A stretch of 64,000 nt of DNA from Nitrospira lenta (GCF_900403705.1 NZ_OUNR01000001.1:496001-560000), one strand, 5' to 3'; counted from the stretch's first letter, positions 42,201 to 51,700 are shown. The notes: generated by a model not told the origin, from the letters alone. Numbers and translations are program-made.

Positions 42201-42920
42201 TTATTCCCACGTTCTCGGTGACTGGTGGGCGCCGTCGTACTCGCCCATGATGATCTTCCAGATCCACTCATCCGGCAATTCCACTTCCCAGCGCGGCATC
42301 GCCGACTTCCAGGGCATGCCCTCGATCGGGAGACCGACGCCGCCCTTCTTGATCCGCCAGAACAAATAGCTTTCTTGGAGCATGGCGATCGTTGTGGGGT
42401 CGGAGAAATTGGCGGGCGGGGGATTGAAGCCGCGAGCCGCCGGGCCTTTGCCGTCAAACTTGCCGCCGTGACAGGGCGAACAGAAGGCGGCGTAGAAGCC
42501 CTTTCCCTGCATGATATTTTCAGGCGTCTTCGAGACCGGATTCGACAGGCCGGTGTACTCTCCCGGAGGAGCCGGATGGATGGTGCGGTTTTCCGCGGGA
42601 GGCGCATCGCTCGTCGCGGTGCTCCCGTAGGTTTGCCAGCCGACCAACAACGGGAAGAGGATCAAGAAGCCGTAGCGGGCGGCTTGCATGGCACCGATGT
42701 TTTCGCCCGTGAGAAAATTCAGAATCGGTGCGAAGAAGGCGTCCTTCGATTCGCGGCTCAGGGTCGCGAAAATGACGATGCCCGTCGTCGTCAGCATGAG
42801 GTAGAGAAAAATCAGGCTGGACGGCAAGGGCGCGGAGCCTGGAATATTCGGCACGACGAATTTCAGAAACACATACATCAAAAGAATCAGCACTACTGGT
42901 CTCACGAGGGAGCCGCCCAT
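42201..42920 (-). CDS. Membrane-anchored monoheme cytochrome c
   Basis: A 239-residue protein with three hydrophobic segments (VVLILLMYVFLKFVV; IFLYLMLTTTGIVIFA; FLILFPLLVGWQTYG) followed by a periplasmic cytochrome c domain with CSPCH and a MPWKSAMP Met region. The arrangement, helices first and heme domain last, recurs in several genes of this operon and suggests a subunit of one membrane complex. Confidence 0.88.
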   Translation of the reverse strand: MGGSLVRPVVLILLMYVFLKFVVPNIPGSAPLPSSLIFLYLMLTTTGIVIFATLSRESKDAFFAPILNFLTGENIGAMQAARYGFLILFPLLVGWQTYGSTATSDAPPAENRTIHPAPPGEYTGLSNPVSKTPENIMQGKGFYAAFCSPCHGGKFDGKGPAARGFNPPPANFSDPTTIAMLQESYLFWRIKKGGVGLPIEGMPWKSAMPRWEVELPDEWIWKIIMGEYDGAHQSPRTWE

Positions 42921-42929
42921 ATCCCCTCC

Positions 42930-43553
42930 TTACTTCGCTTGCGCGACAGTCACGGTTTCAGCTTGAGCCGACTTCACGGGAGCCGCCGGAGCCGCCCCCG
43001 GCATTTCCAGTTCAGACGGATTCACCGAGATCGGTTCGCCGCTCATCTGCTGCAGGAACGCGATCACGGAGAGAATTTCGTTTTTTGACAGCCCGATGGG
43101 ATTCTTATTGATGTAGGGCATGCGGGCCGGATATTCCTTCGGCAGCCCTTCGTGGCGATAGTCGAGATAGATGTAGGCCTGCGGCTGAGTCAAACTTTCG
43201 AAGATGAATTCCCGGCTCAGCTTGGCCCCGATACCTTTGAGATCGGGACAGCGGGCGGACTCGCTCGGACCAATGGTATGGCAGAGGGCGCACTGGCCCT
43301 TGCTGAAGAAAATCTTCTGGCCGATCGAGGCCATATCGGCCGGCGTCTTGATACTGGCGATATCGATACTTTCTTCCGCCGGTGGCAAGGAGGCCATCTG
43401 GGGTACCGCCAAGGCGACCAGCGAGAAGAGGCCGAGGACGATAGCCACAAATCCGATCACCCGCAAAAACTGCGAGCGGATAAAAAGCAGAATAAGGACT
43501 CCGCTCCCGATAACCGAGAGGCCAATCAACTGCAATTTGACGACTTCACTCAT
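42930..43553 (-). CDS. Membrane-anchored monoheme cytochrome c
   Basis: A 207-residue protein with two N-terminal membrane helices (LIGLSVIGSGVLILLFI; FVAIVLGLFSLVALAV), then a cytochrome c domain with CALCH and ARMPYINKNP supplying the likely Met ligand, and an Ala/Pro-rich tail. The domain resembles the small c-type subunits of bc or alternative quinol-oxidising complexes. It lies ten bases upstream of the next cytochrome gene. Confidence 0.88.
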   Translation of the reverse strand: MSEVVKLQLIGLSVIGSGVLILLFIRSQFLRVIGFVAIVLGLFSLVALAVPQMASLPPAEESIDIASIKTPADMASIGQKIFFSKGQCALCHTIGPSESARCPDLKGIGAKLSREFIFESLTQPQAYIYLDYRHEGLPKEYPARMPYINKNPIGLSKNEILSVIAFLQQMSGEPISVNPSELEMPGAAPAAPVKSAQAETVTVAQAK

Positions 43554-43580
43554 AGGACTCCTCTGAGCAAGACGATCCGG

Positions 43581-45437
43581 TTAGATCTGCTTGTCCAATG
43601 TTTGAGAGCCACCCGCCATAGCCGGCAACGCCCCATGGCCTTCGCCACTCTTTTCATTGCCGCCGTGCGTATGTTTCGCTTTATCGCCCATGGTGGCCAC
43701 CCAGAAGATGAACGCCACGATCATGCAGAACATAAACGTGTTGGCAGCCATCAGCGCCGCAGCATACCCCAAGGCAGGAGAGAATGCGTATTGCGATGAG
43801 TCTCGCATGACCCCGTACACATGCCAGTGGACGCGTGAGGAGGATCGCGCATAGCCCATCAAGGTCATCAGGAGAATAACCATGATGGCGTTCAGCACCA
43901 ACGCATATCCAGCGCGCGGAGGCATTTTCCCCCAGACCATCTCAGTGGTAGTTTTTGCGCTTTTCAGGAGCAACGCCGTCAATGGCGTGATGGTGACCAT
44001 AACAAAGATGACGAGCAACACCTGAGAGGTCGAGAAGTAGTTGATGCGGACAATGGCCGGGACGAAGTAACCCCAGACGCCCAACACCACCACCACGATA
44101 CCCGCAATGATGAGCACGGCGCCCATCACGGCGTTGGCCAGCTTCGCCCACGTCGCGGTGTCTTCCTTACCGGCCCGCCAGTACATGATGAAGCTCATGA
44201 AGGTGACGAGAATCATGAGATTCGACACCGTCATTTTGGCCGACATGACGCCGAAGACGCCCAGCAAGGGATGATGCGTGCCACCCATCTTTCTGGCCTC
44301 TTCCAGACTCGCCACGAGTGAGTGGGGAGTCATCCAGACGCCCAGACAGAGCAGCAGGATAATGAGCATGGCCAAAATCGGTTTGCGATAGCGCAGCTCC
44401 GACCCAGGGATGCGATGCGTGATGCCCATCCAAAAGTAGTAATTGGAGCCAAGGAACAAGACGCCGATCAACATGGCTTGTAGAATGAACAGCCAAGAGA
44501 GGAATCCACCCATGAGGGTGATGCCCATCTGCTGGTTGTACTGATAGATTTCACGCATCAGCCAGTAGCCGGCAAACGGCAAGGGGAGCAGACCGAATAC
44601 GCCGATGAAATTTCCGACGTACCCCATCCAATCATAATGCTCGCGTTCTTCCGGGGTCCGCGCGGAGAGATAACGAATACCCGCATACGCGCCGCAGATG
44701 TAGCCGCCGAGCACGACGTTGGCGATCAGCCGATGGATATTGACCGGCCACCACGTGGGATTCCACGTCGCCGCCCAGGCCCTCGCCATATCCGACCCTT
44801 CGGCAATGACGACCGGACTCGCCTGGAACGTCGCCCAGGAGTTCGGGATGATCATGATGAAGAAGGCAAACACGTTCAGCAGGAAACCCAACACCAGGTG
44901 AAAGACCTTGCTGCGGCCTTCCGACATGGCATCCCACCCATACCAGTACATGTAGAGGGTGGCGGTTTCGAGCAGGAACAACGCGCAATAGACCATGAAC
45001 GAGGGGAAAAAGATGTCGCTAAGATACGCCATCAGCTTGGGATAGGCGCCGATGAGGATGAACAACAGAATACCGCCGAACAAGGCAGTGGTCGAATAGG
45101 CGGAACTCAACAGCTTGGTAAACTCTTTGGCCAGCTTGTCGTACCGCTTTTCTCCGCTCTTCCAGCCGACTACTTCACACAACCACGCGAAAATCGGCAC
45201 ACCGAGCACGAAACCCGCGAGCAAAAGATGCAGCTGCGCGACGATCCATACCAGGTTCCGGCTCCCGATACCGGGCACGTCACGATAGGCCACGGCCGAT
45301 GCACCGCCGGAATCCGCCGCCCACCCGACAACCGGAGCGGCAAGCGCCCCCAGGGTCGCCACGAAGGCAGCCACTGCAGCAGGCGATTCGGTACAGAACC
45401 GAATAAGCCGTTCAAACATTCCAGGCCGTTGCATCAT
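43581..45437 (-). CDS. Cytochrome bd-like oxidase large subunit (first copy)
   Basis: A polytopic protein of about 618 residues with 14 or more membrane helices. The start of the core, VWIVAQLHLLLAGFVLGVPIF, has the His corresponding to a CydA heme ligand. Other family segments are NIHRLIANVVLGGYICG, HYDWMGYVGNFIGVFGLLPLPFAGY and WHVYGVMRD. It is longer than E. coli CydA (about 520), and no CydB is present. The second copy (49.4-51.1 kb) is clearly related. ATG chosen because GGAGAGG lies eight bases upstream. It could reduce oxygen, or act as a membrane electron module. Confidence 0.85.
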   Translation of the reverse strand: MMQRPGMFERLIRFCTESPAAVAAFVATLGALAAPVVGWAADSGGASAVAYRDVPGIGSRNLVWIVAQLHLLLAGFVLGVPIFAWLCEVVGWKSGEKRYDKLAKEFTKLLSSAYSTTALFGGILLFILIGAYPKLMAYLSDIFFPSFMVYCALFLLETATLYMYWYGWDAMSEGRSKVFHLVLGFLLNVFAFFIMIIPNSWATFQASPVVIAEGSDMARAWAATWNPTWWPVNIHRLIANVVLGGYICGAYAGIRYLSARTPEEREHYDWMGYVGNFIGVFGLLPLPFAGYWLMREIYQYNQQMGITLMGGFLSWLFILQAMLIGVLFLGSNYYFWMGITHRIPGSELRYRKPILAMLIILLLCLGVWMTPHSLVASLEEARKMGGTHHPLLGVFGVMSAKMTVSNLMILVTFMSFIMYWRAGKEDTATWAKLANAVMGAVLIIAGIVVVVLGVWGYFVPAIVRINYFSTSQVLLVIFVMVTITPLTALLLKSAKTTTEMVWGKMPPRAGYALVLNAIMVILLMTLMGYARSSSRVHWHVYGVMRDSSQYAFSPALGYAAALMAANTFMFCMIVAFIFWVATMGDKAKHTHGGNEKSGEGHGALPAMAGGSQTLDKQI

Positions 45438-45463
45438 GGATATCACCTCTCCGTCGCCCAGTC

Positions 45464-46459
45464 TTAGGGTGTTGCTGGAGCCTTCACCGGTGCCTTGGCA
45501 TCAGCGGGCTTGGCCTTGCCGGCCTTCCCCTTATCTTTCTCGTTGGCTGCCTCTTCTTCGGCTTTCTGCTTTTCAAGCGCCTCGACCTGTACCGCGAGCT
45601 GGGCCACATTCTTTTCAGCCTTATTGAGCGTATCAACTGGCTTGTAGAGCGGCGCGGCTTTGACTTCAGGCTTTTTGCAGCATTCGTGCGGATGGGGCGT
45701 ACTCACCGGCAGGCCGGACCAAAACAGCATGGAGAGGACCGCGCCCACCAGCGTCGTGGCCGTCAGCATGAGCCCTTGATCGGCCGGCACACGCATCAGA
45801 TCCCACCGCTTCACCAACGCTTGATAGTCCCCTGCTGCCGGAGCCGCGCTCTGAGCCGCACTCCTGATAACGCGTCCGACAAGAGACACACCCAACAGCA
45901 TCATGACGATGAGAACCGTGGTGGAGGCGCCGCCCCAAAGAGTGAGTTCGATCCCAATTTTTTCGGCAACGGGAACCGCCTTCAGCATCTCCGTTTCAAA
46001 GAGGCTGTGCGACAATTCGATAGACGTCTGCGTGGCAAAGCTCACCACCACCCACAAAATCGGCATAAAAAGCGCGCCCACGAAAGCGGTCTTGAGCCAA
46101 AGCGATAACCCAAGTCCCTCCGGAGGCTCTTTGCCGAGCTTATCGAGAAAGAATGTCCTAGCCACGACCCCGGTAGCCCAAATATCTATGGGAATACAAA
46201 TCAGAAAGAGGAGGGCAATCCCGGCGCCTTCCCCGAGATGCGGCTCGGCCACCATGGCGAGAATCGGCATGGCGAACACGGTCACGGGACTGGCGAGATA
46301 CATCAAAAACGCCAAGCCGATCCGAGTCTCAAAGTGAATGAGGCCCAGCGCCATGAACAAAAGGCAAATGCCGATCTTGATTGGGAACCCGGTCCAACAG
46401 GTGGACCAGAGGACGTTCAATCCAAGCTTGACAGGGGATGGTAGTTCTCGCTCGGTCAT
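45464..46459 (-). CDS. Conserved membrane protein of the respiratory operon, unknown
   Basis: A 331-residue protein, MTERELPSPVKLGL onward, with about seven membrane helices (IGICLLFMALGLIHF; GIALLFLICIPIDIWA; AFVGALFMPILWVVVSF; TVLIVMMLLGVSLVG; LTATTLVGAVLSMLFW). After the last helix comes a HPHECCKK motif, a possible metal or heme site, then a coiled coil and a Lys/Ala/Pro-rich tail. I do not recognise the family. The frame is open much further upstream, but that part lies over the cytochrome b gene and lacks sense. Confidence 0.78.
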   Translation of the reverse strand: MTERELPSPVKLGLNVLWSTCWTGFPIKIGICLLFMALGLIHFETRIGLAFLMYLASPVTVFAMPILAMVAEPHLGEGAGIALLFLICIPIDIWATGVVARTFFLDKLGKEPPEGLGLSLWLKTAFVGALFMPILWVVVSFATQTSIELSHSLFETEMLKAVPVAEKIGIELTLWGGASTTVLIVMMLLGVSLVGRVIRSAAQSAAPAAGDYQALVKRWDLMRVPADQGLMLTATTLVGAVLSMLFWSGLPVSTPHPHECCKKPEVKAAPLYKPVDTLNKAEKNVAQLAVQVEALEKQKAEEEAANEKDKGKAGKAKPADAKAPVKAPATP

Positions 46460-46497
46460 AGTTTCATCTAGGGCGCGGTTCACGTCGCCCCGCTCAA

Positions 46498-47610
46498 CTA
46501 GTCCAAAAATTCCCGGTTGATAATGGCGGCCACGGTAAAGAGCAGAATCATTGCCATCACGACAATCCAGCCGATCAGGGCAATGGGGCGCTTGAAAATG
46601 TTCCGCTCCGGATCTTTGTCGATGAAGGGCAACGCGGCCAGCAGGGCCATGAACGCGCCCGGCAAGGCGATGGCGCCCAGAAACTGACCGAACTCGCCGC
46701 CGAACATCTTGAGCCGCAACAATTGAAACAGGAACAGGAAATACCACTCCGGCTCAGGATGATAGTCGCCCGGATCGGGCGTCGCTTCTTCGAGCAGCAC
46801 CACCGGCTCCCAGAAGGCCAGCGCGCAGATGGTGAAAAACACGGCGATCATCCCGACGATATCTTTCCAGATTTGGCGCGGGAAGAAGTAGTCCGTCTTC
46901 GCCTTGATCTCCTCGGTCGTGCCGCGGAAAGGACCGGCAGGACCGGCCGCTCGGAACAGGAAAATATGCAAACCGGCCAGGCCCATCAAGGCCGCAGGCA
47001 GAATCATCACATGTACGACAAAGAAGCGGCTGAGCGTCATTTGTCCTGGAATCGCCCCCCCCTTGAGGAAGCGGGCCATGAAATCTCCGATGACCGGCGT
47101 CTTGTCCATGATTTCCACGCCGACCGTAGTCGCCCAATAGGCGCGCTGATCCCACGGAAGCAGATAGCCGGTAAACCCAAAACCCATGACGATGCCGAAG
47201 AGAGCCAGACCAACCAGCCAGATCAATTCACGCGGGCTCTTGTAGGCACCCCAGAGAAAGACCTGAGACATATGCGCAAAGACGCAGACCACCATCGCAG
47301 TGGAGCCCCAGAAGTGGTAACTAAGGAGGAACCACCCGTAATCGACTTCATGAATGATGTATTGCGTGCTGGCAAACGCGTGGTCGGCGGTCGGCACATA
47401 GTAGAACATCAGCAGAATGCCGGTGACGGCCTGCATGATGAAAATGAACAAAAGAATGGAGCCGAAGACGTAGGCCCAGCGAGAGCCTCCGGGAACCGGC
47501 TCATTGAGCATCTTCGCTTGAATCGTCTTAAGGCCGACCCGCTCATCGACAAAGGCAATGACCTTTTCGAGTGCGGAAAGCTCAGTTGAGGAGGGCGGTG
47601 TCTGTTGCAT
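46498..47610 (-). CDS. Cytochrome b of a bc/b6f-type quinol-oxidising complex
   Basis: A 370-residue membrane subunit carrying the two b hemes and quinone sites. Heme-ligand His pairs are seen in SYHFWGSTAMVVCVFAHMSQ and FVVHVMILPAALMGLAGLHIF. The PEWY quinol-site motif is present (HPEPEWYFLFLFQLLRLK), as is GYLLPWDQRAYWATTVG. It is the length of a fused b6 plus subunit IV rather than mitochondrial cytochrome b (about 400). The Rieske gene ends five bases upstream. Confidence 0.93.
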   Translation of the reverse strand: MQQTPPSSTELSALEKVIAFVDERVGLKTIQAKMLNEPVPGGSRWAYVFGSILLFIFIMQAVTGILLMFYYVPTADHAFASTQYIIHEVDYGWFLLSYHFWGSTAMVVCVFAHMSQVFLWGAYKSPRELIWLVGLALFGIVMGFGFTGYLLPWDQRAYWATTVGVEIMDKTPVIGDFMARFLKGGAIPGQMTLSRFFVVHVMILPAALMGLAGLHIFLFRAAGPAGPFRGTTEEIKAKTDYFFPRQIWKDIVGMIAVFFTICALAFWEPVVLLEEATPDPGDYHPEPEWYFLFLFQLLRLKMFGGEFGQFLGAIALPGAFMALLAALPFIDKDPERNIFKRPIALIGWIVVMAMILLFTVAAIINREFLD

Positions 47611-47615
47611 AGTGA

Positions 47616-48551
47616 TCAGATGATCCGGATTTGAGATTTAGTACCGGCCTTAAATTCCATATCGATAATTTCGACTTCGCCCGTCGCCGATACCCGAATA
47701 GGAAGCGAGTCGAGCGCGCGCGGTGCTGGTCCGTCGAGCACTTTTCCGGACGCGTCATAGATGCTCAAATGGCAGGGACACAGGAATACCTGCCCCAAGA
47801 CTTTATGCTGGCGCCACTTGTAACCGCAGCCCAAGTGCGGACATTTCCCTGAATAGGCCACATAGGGAAAATCTTTCTTGTTCGTCCAGACTGTCTTCCC
47901 GGAGGCATCCTTAAACTCCATGTCCTTGCCCTGGTAGATCTTTTCCTGAACGGCAGGAGTCACCTTCAGTACCCAGACGTTTTTTTCAATCTCGGATTCC
48001 GGCATGTAGGCTTCTTTGACCTTGCGCTTGTACTTAAACTGGAAGCCGATATCGTCCTGCTTAATCTTGCTGACGTTGCCGATCTTCAGCCACCCATTAT
48101 CGAACGGTGAATACATCGGCTTCATGAGGTAGCGCAGAACCGGAAAGGCAATCGGAAGGCCGATCAAGAAACCGATGACGTGGGTGAAATTCATGAAGAA
48201 CGTACGGCGCTTGACGCTCTTCTCCAGCTCAGGGAAGGGCACCAGCACTTCACCCGGCGTAACATGAATCTTGTCCTCAAGATGCGCGATCTCGACCTCG
48301 TGCGTCGTCACATAGTCGTCACGCTTGAACGGCGGCAGCTCGAGAATGTCGCCGGCGGCGGCGCGCAATTCAACAAGGTCGTCGGTCACGGCCTGCACGA
48401 ATGTCATGGGAACCTGACGCTCCCCGTTGCCATTCATCGACACAACGATATGGCTGATCTCGTGCGAGAGCGGATCGACGATGACCTTTGAGACTTCCCC
48501 GATTTCGCGGTCCGTCGCGCGGACTTTGGATGTGAGTTTCGGCTGCATCAT
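47616..48551 (-). CDS. PRC-barrel/Rieske iron-sulfur protein fusion
   Basis: A 311-residue protein. Residues 1-75 look like a PRC-barrel domain (KVRATDREIGEVSKVIVDPLSHEISHIVV). A membrane helix follows (FTHVIGFLIGLPIAFPVLRYL), then a periplasmic Rieske domain. The 2Fe-2S ligands are in CPHLGC and CPCH; the canonical second box is CPCHGS, but here it is CPCHLS. It would pass electrons from quinol to the c-type cytochromes. The ATG overlaps the upstream cytochrome stop (TAATG). Confidence 0.9.
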   Translation of the reverse strand: MMQPKLTSKVRATDREIGEVSKVIVDPLSHEISHIVVSMNGNGERQVPMTFVQAVTDDLVELRAAAGDILELPPFKRDDYVTTHEVEIAHLEDKIHVTPGEVLVPFPELEKSVKRRTFFMNFTHVIGFLIGLPIAFPVLRYLMKPMYSPFDNGWLKIGNVSKIKQDDIGFQFKYKRKVKEAYMPESEIEKNVWVLKVTPAVQEKIYQGKDMEFKDASGKTVWTNKKDFPYVAYSGKCPHLGCGYKWRQHKVLGQVFLCPCHLSIYDASGKVLDGPAPRALDSLPIRVSATGEVEIIDMEFKAGTKSQIRII

Positions 48552-49354
48552 TACTTCATCTTGATGGGTTTCGGAGTATTGACCGACGTATTCTTGAACG
48601 TCGCGAGCCAGGCAGCCAAGGCCTGCACATCCTTAAGCTCCATCAAGTCCTTATATTTATCCGGCATCTTTCCCTTGTCGTACTCGGCATCGAAGCCTTC
48701 CGCCTTATAGGACTTCGGATCGAGAATCTTTCTGGCGATCTCCTCTTGCGGCAAGAGCGTCCCGATATTATCGAGCTCTGGGCCGCGCTTCTTCCCGCCT
48801 TCGCCATTCAACTTGTGGCAGTTGTAGCACTCCTGAAGCTGCCATTGCTCTTCACCGATCTTGAGAACATCGCCGCCGGAGGCGCCCGCAGCCACAGGGG
48901 CCGCCGCCGCGCCGGTTTCTTGACCGGCAGCGCCCTGCACGGTCCCCAGCGCCTTGATCCGCTCGGTCAATTCCTTAGCCTTGAGATCCAATTCCTTGGT
49001 GCGCGCGATGACTTCATCGGCCTTCCAGGGATCGAGTATGTTGGGCTTGCCTTTCAGAATCTTGACGATTTTTCCTTTTTCATCTTCCGGATCGTACTGC
49101 GGCCAGAGCGACGCACCGGAAATGAATACCGTACACAAAATCGCGTAGAAGACCAGGAGGGACACGAGCGCTTTGCCGCCGCTCATCACCTTCATCGTCG
49201 GCGCATCCAGAATCAGGAACACGATGGTACCCAGCACGGCATACCCAAAGAAAAGCCATCGGAAGACAGGCGGAAAATCAAGCGCCATCGTGGCCACATA
49301 GAGGCCGACGCCGATCACGAGTCCGACGATAATCTTGATGATTGCCTTGCCCAT
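48551..49354 (-). CDS. Membrane-anchored monoheme cytochrome c
   Basis: A 267-residue protein with three N-terminal membrane helices (IIVGLVIGVGLYVATMAL; LFFGYAVLGTIVFLIL; LVSLLVFYAILCTVFI), a helical charged linker (DEVIARTKELDLKAKELTER) and a C-terminal heme domain with CYNCH. MPDKYKDLMEL supplies the likely Met. It opens the bc-complex part of the operon and overlaps the Rieske gene, so it probably serves as the cytochrome c1 equivalent. Confidence 0.88.
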   Translation of the reverse strand: MGKAIIKIIVGLVIGVGLYVATMALDFPPVFRWLFFGYAVLGTIVFLILDAPTMKVMSGGKALVSLLVFYAILCTVFISGASLWPQYDPEDEKGKIVKILKGKPNILDPWKADEVIARTKELDLKAKELTERIKALGTVQGAAGQETGAAAAPVAAGASGGDVLKIGEEQWQLQECYNCHKLNGEGGKKRGPELDNIGTLLPQEEIARKILDPKSYKAEGFDAEYDKGKMPDKYKDLMELKDVQALAAWLATFKNTSVNTPKPIKMK

Positions 49355-49404
49355 AATGCTCCTCGTTCTAGATCCCTATGAATGCACCAGGATAAATTCG
49401 ACCG

Positions 49405-51108
49405 TTACTTCGCCCCAGCCGGAACCGGACTGCCCTCAGGCGCATGCTCTTTGGGATGCGATGCGCGCAGCGTCACGATAATCGCGAAACTGACCACCGC
49501 ATAGAACACCACGGTAATACCCGTGATGTACCACGCCGAATACGCCAAGGTCGGGGTAAACGATTCCGCCGTAAAGTCCGGCAGCAAGTTATACGTGTGA
49601 AAGTACTTCCGCAGGAGCGAGCGAACCGCGCCCATTAGCCCCATCGTCCAAATCGCGCTGAAGGCCAGGAAAATCAAGACGAATTGCGAGGCATAATCGA
49701 TCTTGCCCCAGACGATGGTCCCTTGCGTCACCGCTCGATTATAGATGATGTAATTGACGACCGTGACAAAGACGAGTGTGAACGCCGCTGAATTCTTCGC
49801 CGGCATCAACGCCAGGAAGTTCCAATCTGACGGCAATTCCAATTCAGCCACCAGCTTGGCTCCCGTCGGCGCAAACCCGTGCGGCGTGAGCCAGATTGCA
49901 TTTCCCACCACCACCATCAGGAAGCCGATCTTGATGACCGTCCGCGAGGAGACCGTGATCGGGATAAAGCGGCCGAGAATGGCCGGCGCCAGCAACATCG
50001 GCACGAGGAACATCAGCGACTTAGGATCGGGTGCCGGATAGTCCGTCAACACCTTGGTCATGACCAAGGGAAGTATGATCATGACGATCGGGGCGATGAT
50101 GGTCATGCGGACCTTCTCGACTCCCTCGATACGCTTCATACTGAGCCAAATGTAATAGTTACTGGCCAGGAAGATGAGGCCGATCATCGCCCCCTGCATT
50201 TCAAAGAACATCGATAACTGGTCAGCCATCATGTAGGGACAGATCGACGCATCGTAGTCGCACAACTCATAGGCCAACAGATAGCCCATGAACGGAAGGA
50301 ACAGAAGCGCTCCCACGCCGATCATATTGCCGACGAATCCCATCCAATCGTAATAGGCCCGCTCTTCGTCCTTCGTCGACCCCATGTACATGTACGCGGC
50401 AATCAGTCCGGCCACGAACCCGCCGAACGTCACGTTCCCGACGAGTCGATGCATGTTGAGCGGCATCCAACTGTAGTTGAACATCTTGTCCCAGATGCTC
50501 GCGGTCGCCAGGAACTCAACGGGCGATACGCCCTCAGCCTTGACCGGGGTGTTCATGAAGGAGGTAGGACCGTCGATCACGAAGAGCGTAATCGACCCGA
50601 TCAAATTCAAGAGCACGCCAAGCGCAATGTGACGCGCCTTCTTGTTCCCCTTCCATGAGTCCCACGTATAGAAATACATGTAGAGCACGAATGTCTCGCC
50701 GATGAACAGCAGCGGATAGATCACGGCGAAGACAATGAAGAAGTGATTGATCAGCCAGGTCGTGAACTGCGGATAGGTCGCCAACAACACGAAGATGAAC
50801 AATCCGCCGGTCAACGCCGTCATACTGTAAAGAATAACCGTGACCTTCGTGACCTCTTTTGCCAATCGATCGTAGCGCGGATCCTGCTTCCGGTACCCCA
50901 GCCACTCCGATATCACCACGAATATCGGAGCCCCAAGAATGAATCCCGCAAACAAGATATGGAGCTGAGCGACGATCCAGACCGCTGTCCGGTTCCCGGT
51001 ATACGGGAATTCAACCGGCGGCGTGCCTGGTGCCTGCGCATAGGCCGTCCCGCCGAACAGCGCCAGAAGCGCAATGAGAGCCATGAGACTGCGCTGCCAT
51101 GTTTTCAT
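49405..51108 (-). CDS. Cytochrome bd-like oxidase large subunit (second copy)
   Basis: A polytopic protein of about 567 residues with a signal-like start (MKTWQRSLMALIALLALFGG). Core segments VWIVAQLHILFAGFILGAPIF, NMHRLVGNVTFGGFVAG and YYDWMGFVGNMIGVGALLFLPFMGY align with the first copy, although the two have diverged widely. Two CydA-like subunits and no CydB suggest a heterodimer of two related large subunits. The frame is open further upstream, but it lies over the next cytochrome gene, so I chose the ATG with a clear signal. Confidence 0.85.
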   Translation of the reverse strand: MKTWQRSLMALIALLALFGGTAYAQAPGTPPVEFPYTGNRTAVWIVAQLHILFAGFILGAPIFVVISEWLGYRKQDPRYDRLAKEVTKVTVILYSMTALTGGLFIFVLLATYPQFTTWLINHFFIVFAVIYPLLFIGETFVLYMYFYTWDSWKGNKKARHIALGVLLNLIGSITLFVIDGPTSFMNTPVKAEGVSPVEFLATASIWDKMFNYSWMPLNMHRLVGNVTFGGFVAGLIAAYMYMGSTKDEERAYYDWMGFVGNMIGVGALLFLPFMGYLLAYELCDYDASICPYMMADQLSMFFEMQGAMIGLIFLASNYYIWLSMKRIEGVEKVRMTIIAPIVMIILPLVMTKVLTDYPAPDPKSLMFLVPMLLAPAILGRFIPITVSSRTVIKIGFLMVVVGNAIWLTPHGFAPTGAKLVAELELPSDWNFLALMPAKNSAAFTLVFVTVVNYIIYNRAVTQGTIVWGKIDYASQFVLIFLAFSAIWTMGLMGAVRSLLRKYFHTYNLLPDFTAESFTPTLAYSAWYITGITVVFYAVVSFAIIVTLRASHPKEHAPEGSPVPAGAK

Positions 51109-51142
51109 GATGCCTCGCCGCTCCTCCTCACTAGAGTGAATC

Positions 51143-51700
51143 CTACTTGCCAGCCGGAGCCGGGGCAGCCGGTGCCGCTTCAGGTGCCGCTGGTGCCGCC
51201 GCCGCAGGAGCCGCCGACACAGCCGCCGCATCAACCCACGCCTTCTTGCCTTCATCCCAGCCCTTACCGGCCAAGCCGAAGTTGCGCTCATACAACACGA
51301 GCTTCCAGCGATCTTCGTCCGACAACTTACTCTTCCAGGCTTTCATCTTGGTGTTCGGCACGCCCTCAGAAATACGCCAGAACCACACGGCATCGGAGTA
51401 CAACTTCATTCGATCGCTGACGCGGAAATCGCGAGCGCCCGCCTTGACCGGCTTGCCATCCTTACCGTGACAGCTAGCACAATTCACATCGGGATTCGTT
51501 TCGCCGATAAACAACTTCCGACCCTCTTCGAGCTTGGCAGCATCCGCCCACCAACCGGCCGGCATATGCTTGTCAGCGTACTCAGCAGGGGCAGGAGGAG
51601 GAGGAACCACCGGGCCTTCACCACCACCCTCACCTCCGCCGCAACCAGCCAGCGTCAAACCCAGACCCAGCACCATCATCAAATGCCATGACATTTTCAT
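51143..51700 (-). CDS. Lipoprotein monoheme cytochrome c
   Basis: First gene of the respiratory operon, 185 residues. Lipobox LAGC gives a mature Cys20 lipid anchor, followed by a Gly/Pro linker. The heme site CASCH is at 74-78, with NTKMKAWK as the likely Met region. An Ala/Pro-rich tail of about 35 residues ends the protein. AGGAGTGGAGG precedes the ATG. It probably carries electrons from the periplasm to the oxidase modules. Confidence 0.88.
   Translation of the reverse strand: MKMSWHLMMVLGLGLTLAGCGGGEGGGEGPVVPPPPAPAEYADKHMPAGWWADAAKLEEGRKLFIGETNPDVNCASCHGKDGKPVKAGARDFRVSDRMKLYSDAVWFWRISEGVPNTKMKAWKSKLSDEDRWKLVLYERNFGLAGKGWDEGKKAWVDAAAVSAAPAAAAPAAPEAAPAAPAPAGK

Noticed and set aside
46723-47589. 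288-codon plus-strand frame opposite cytochrome b
   Set aside because: Antisense of a protein with PEWY and heme-ligand motifs; no features of its own.
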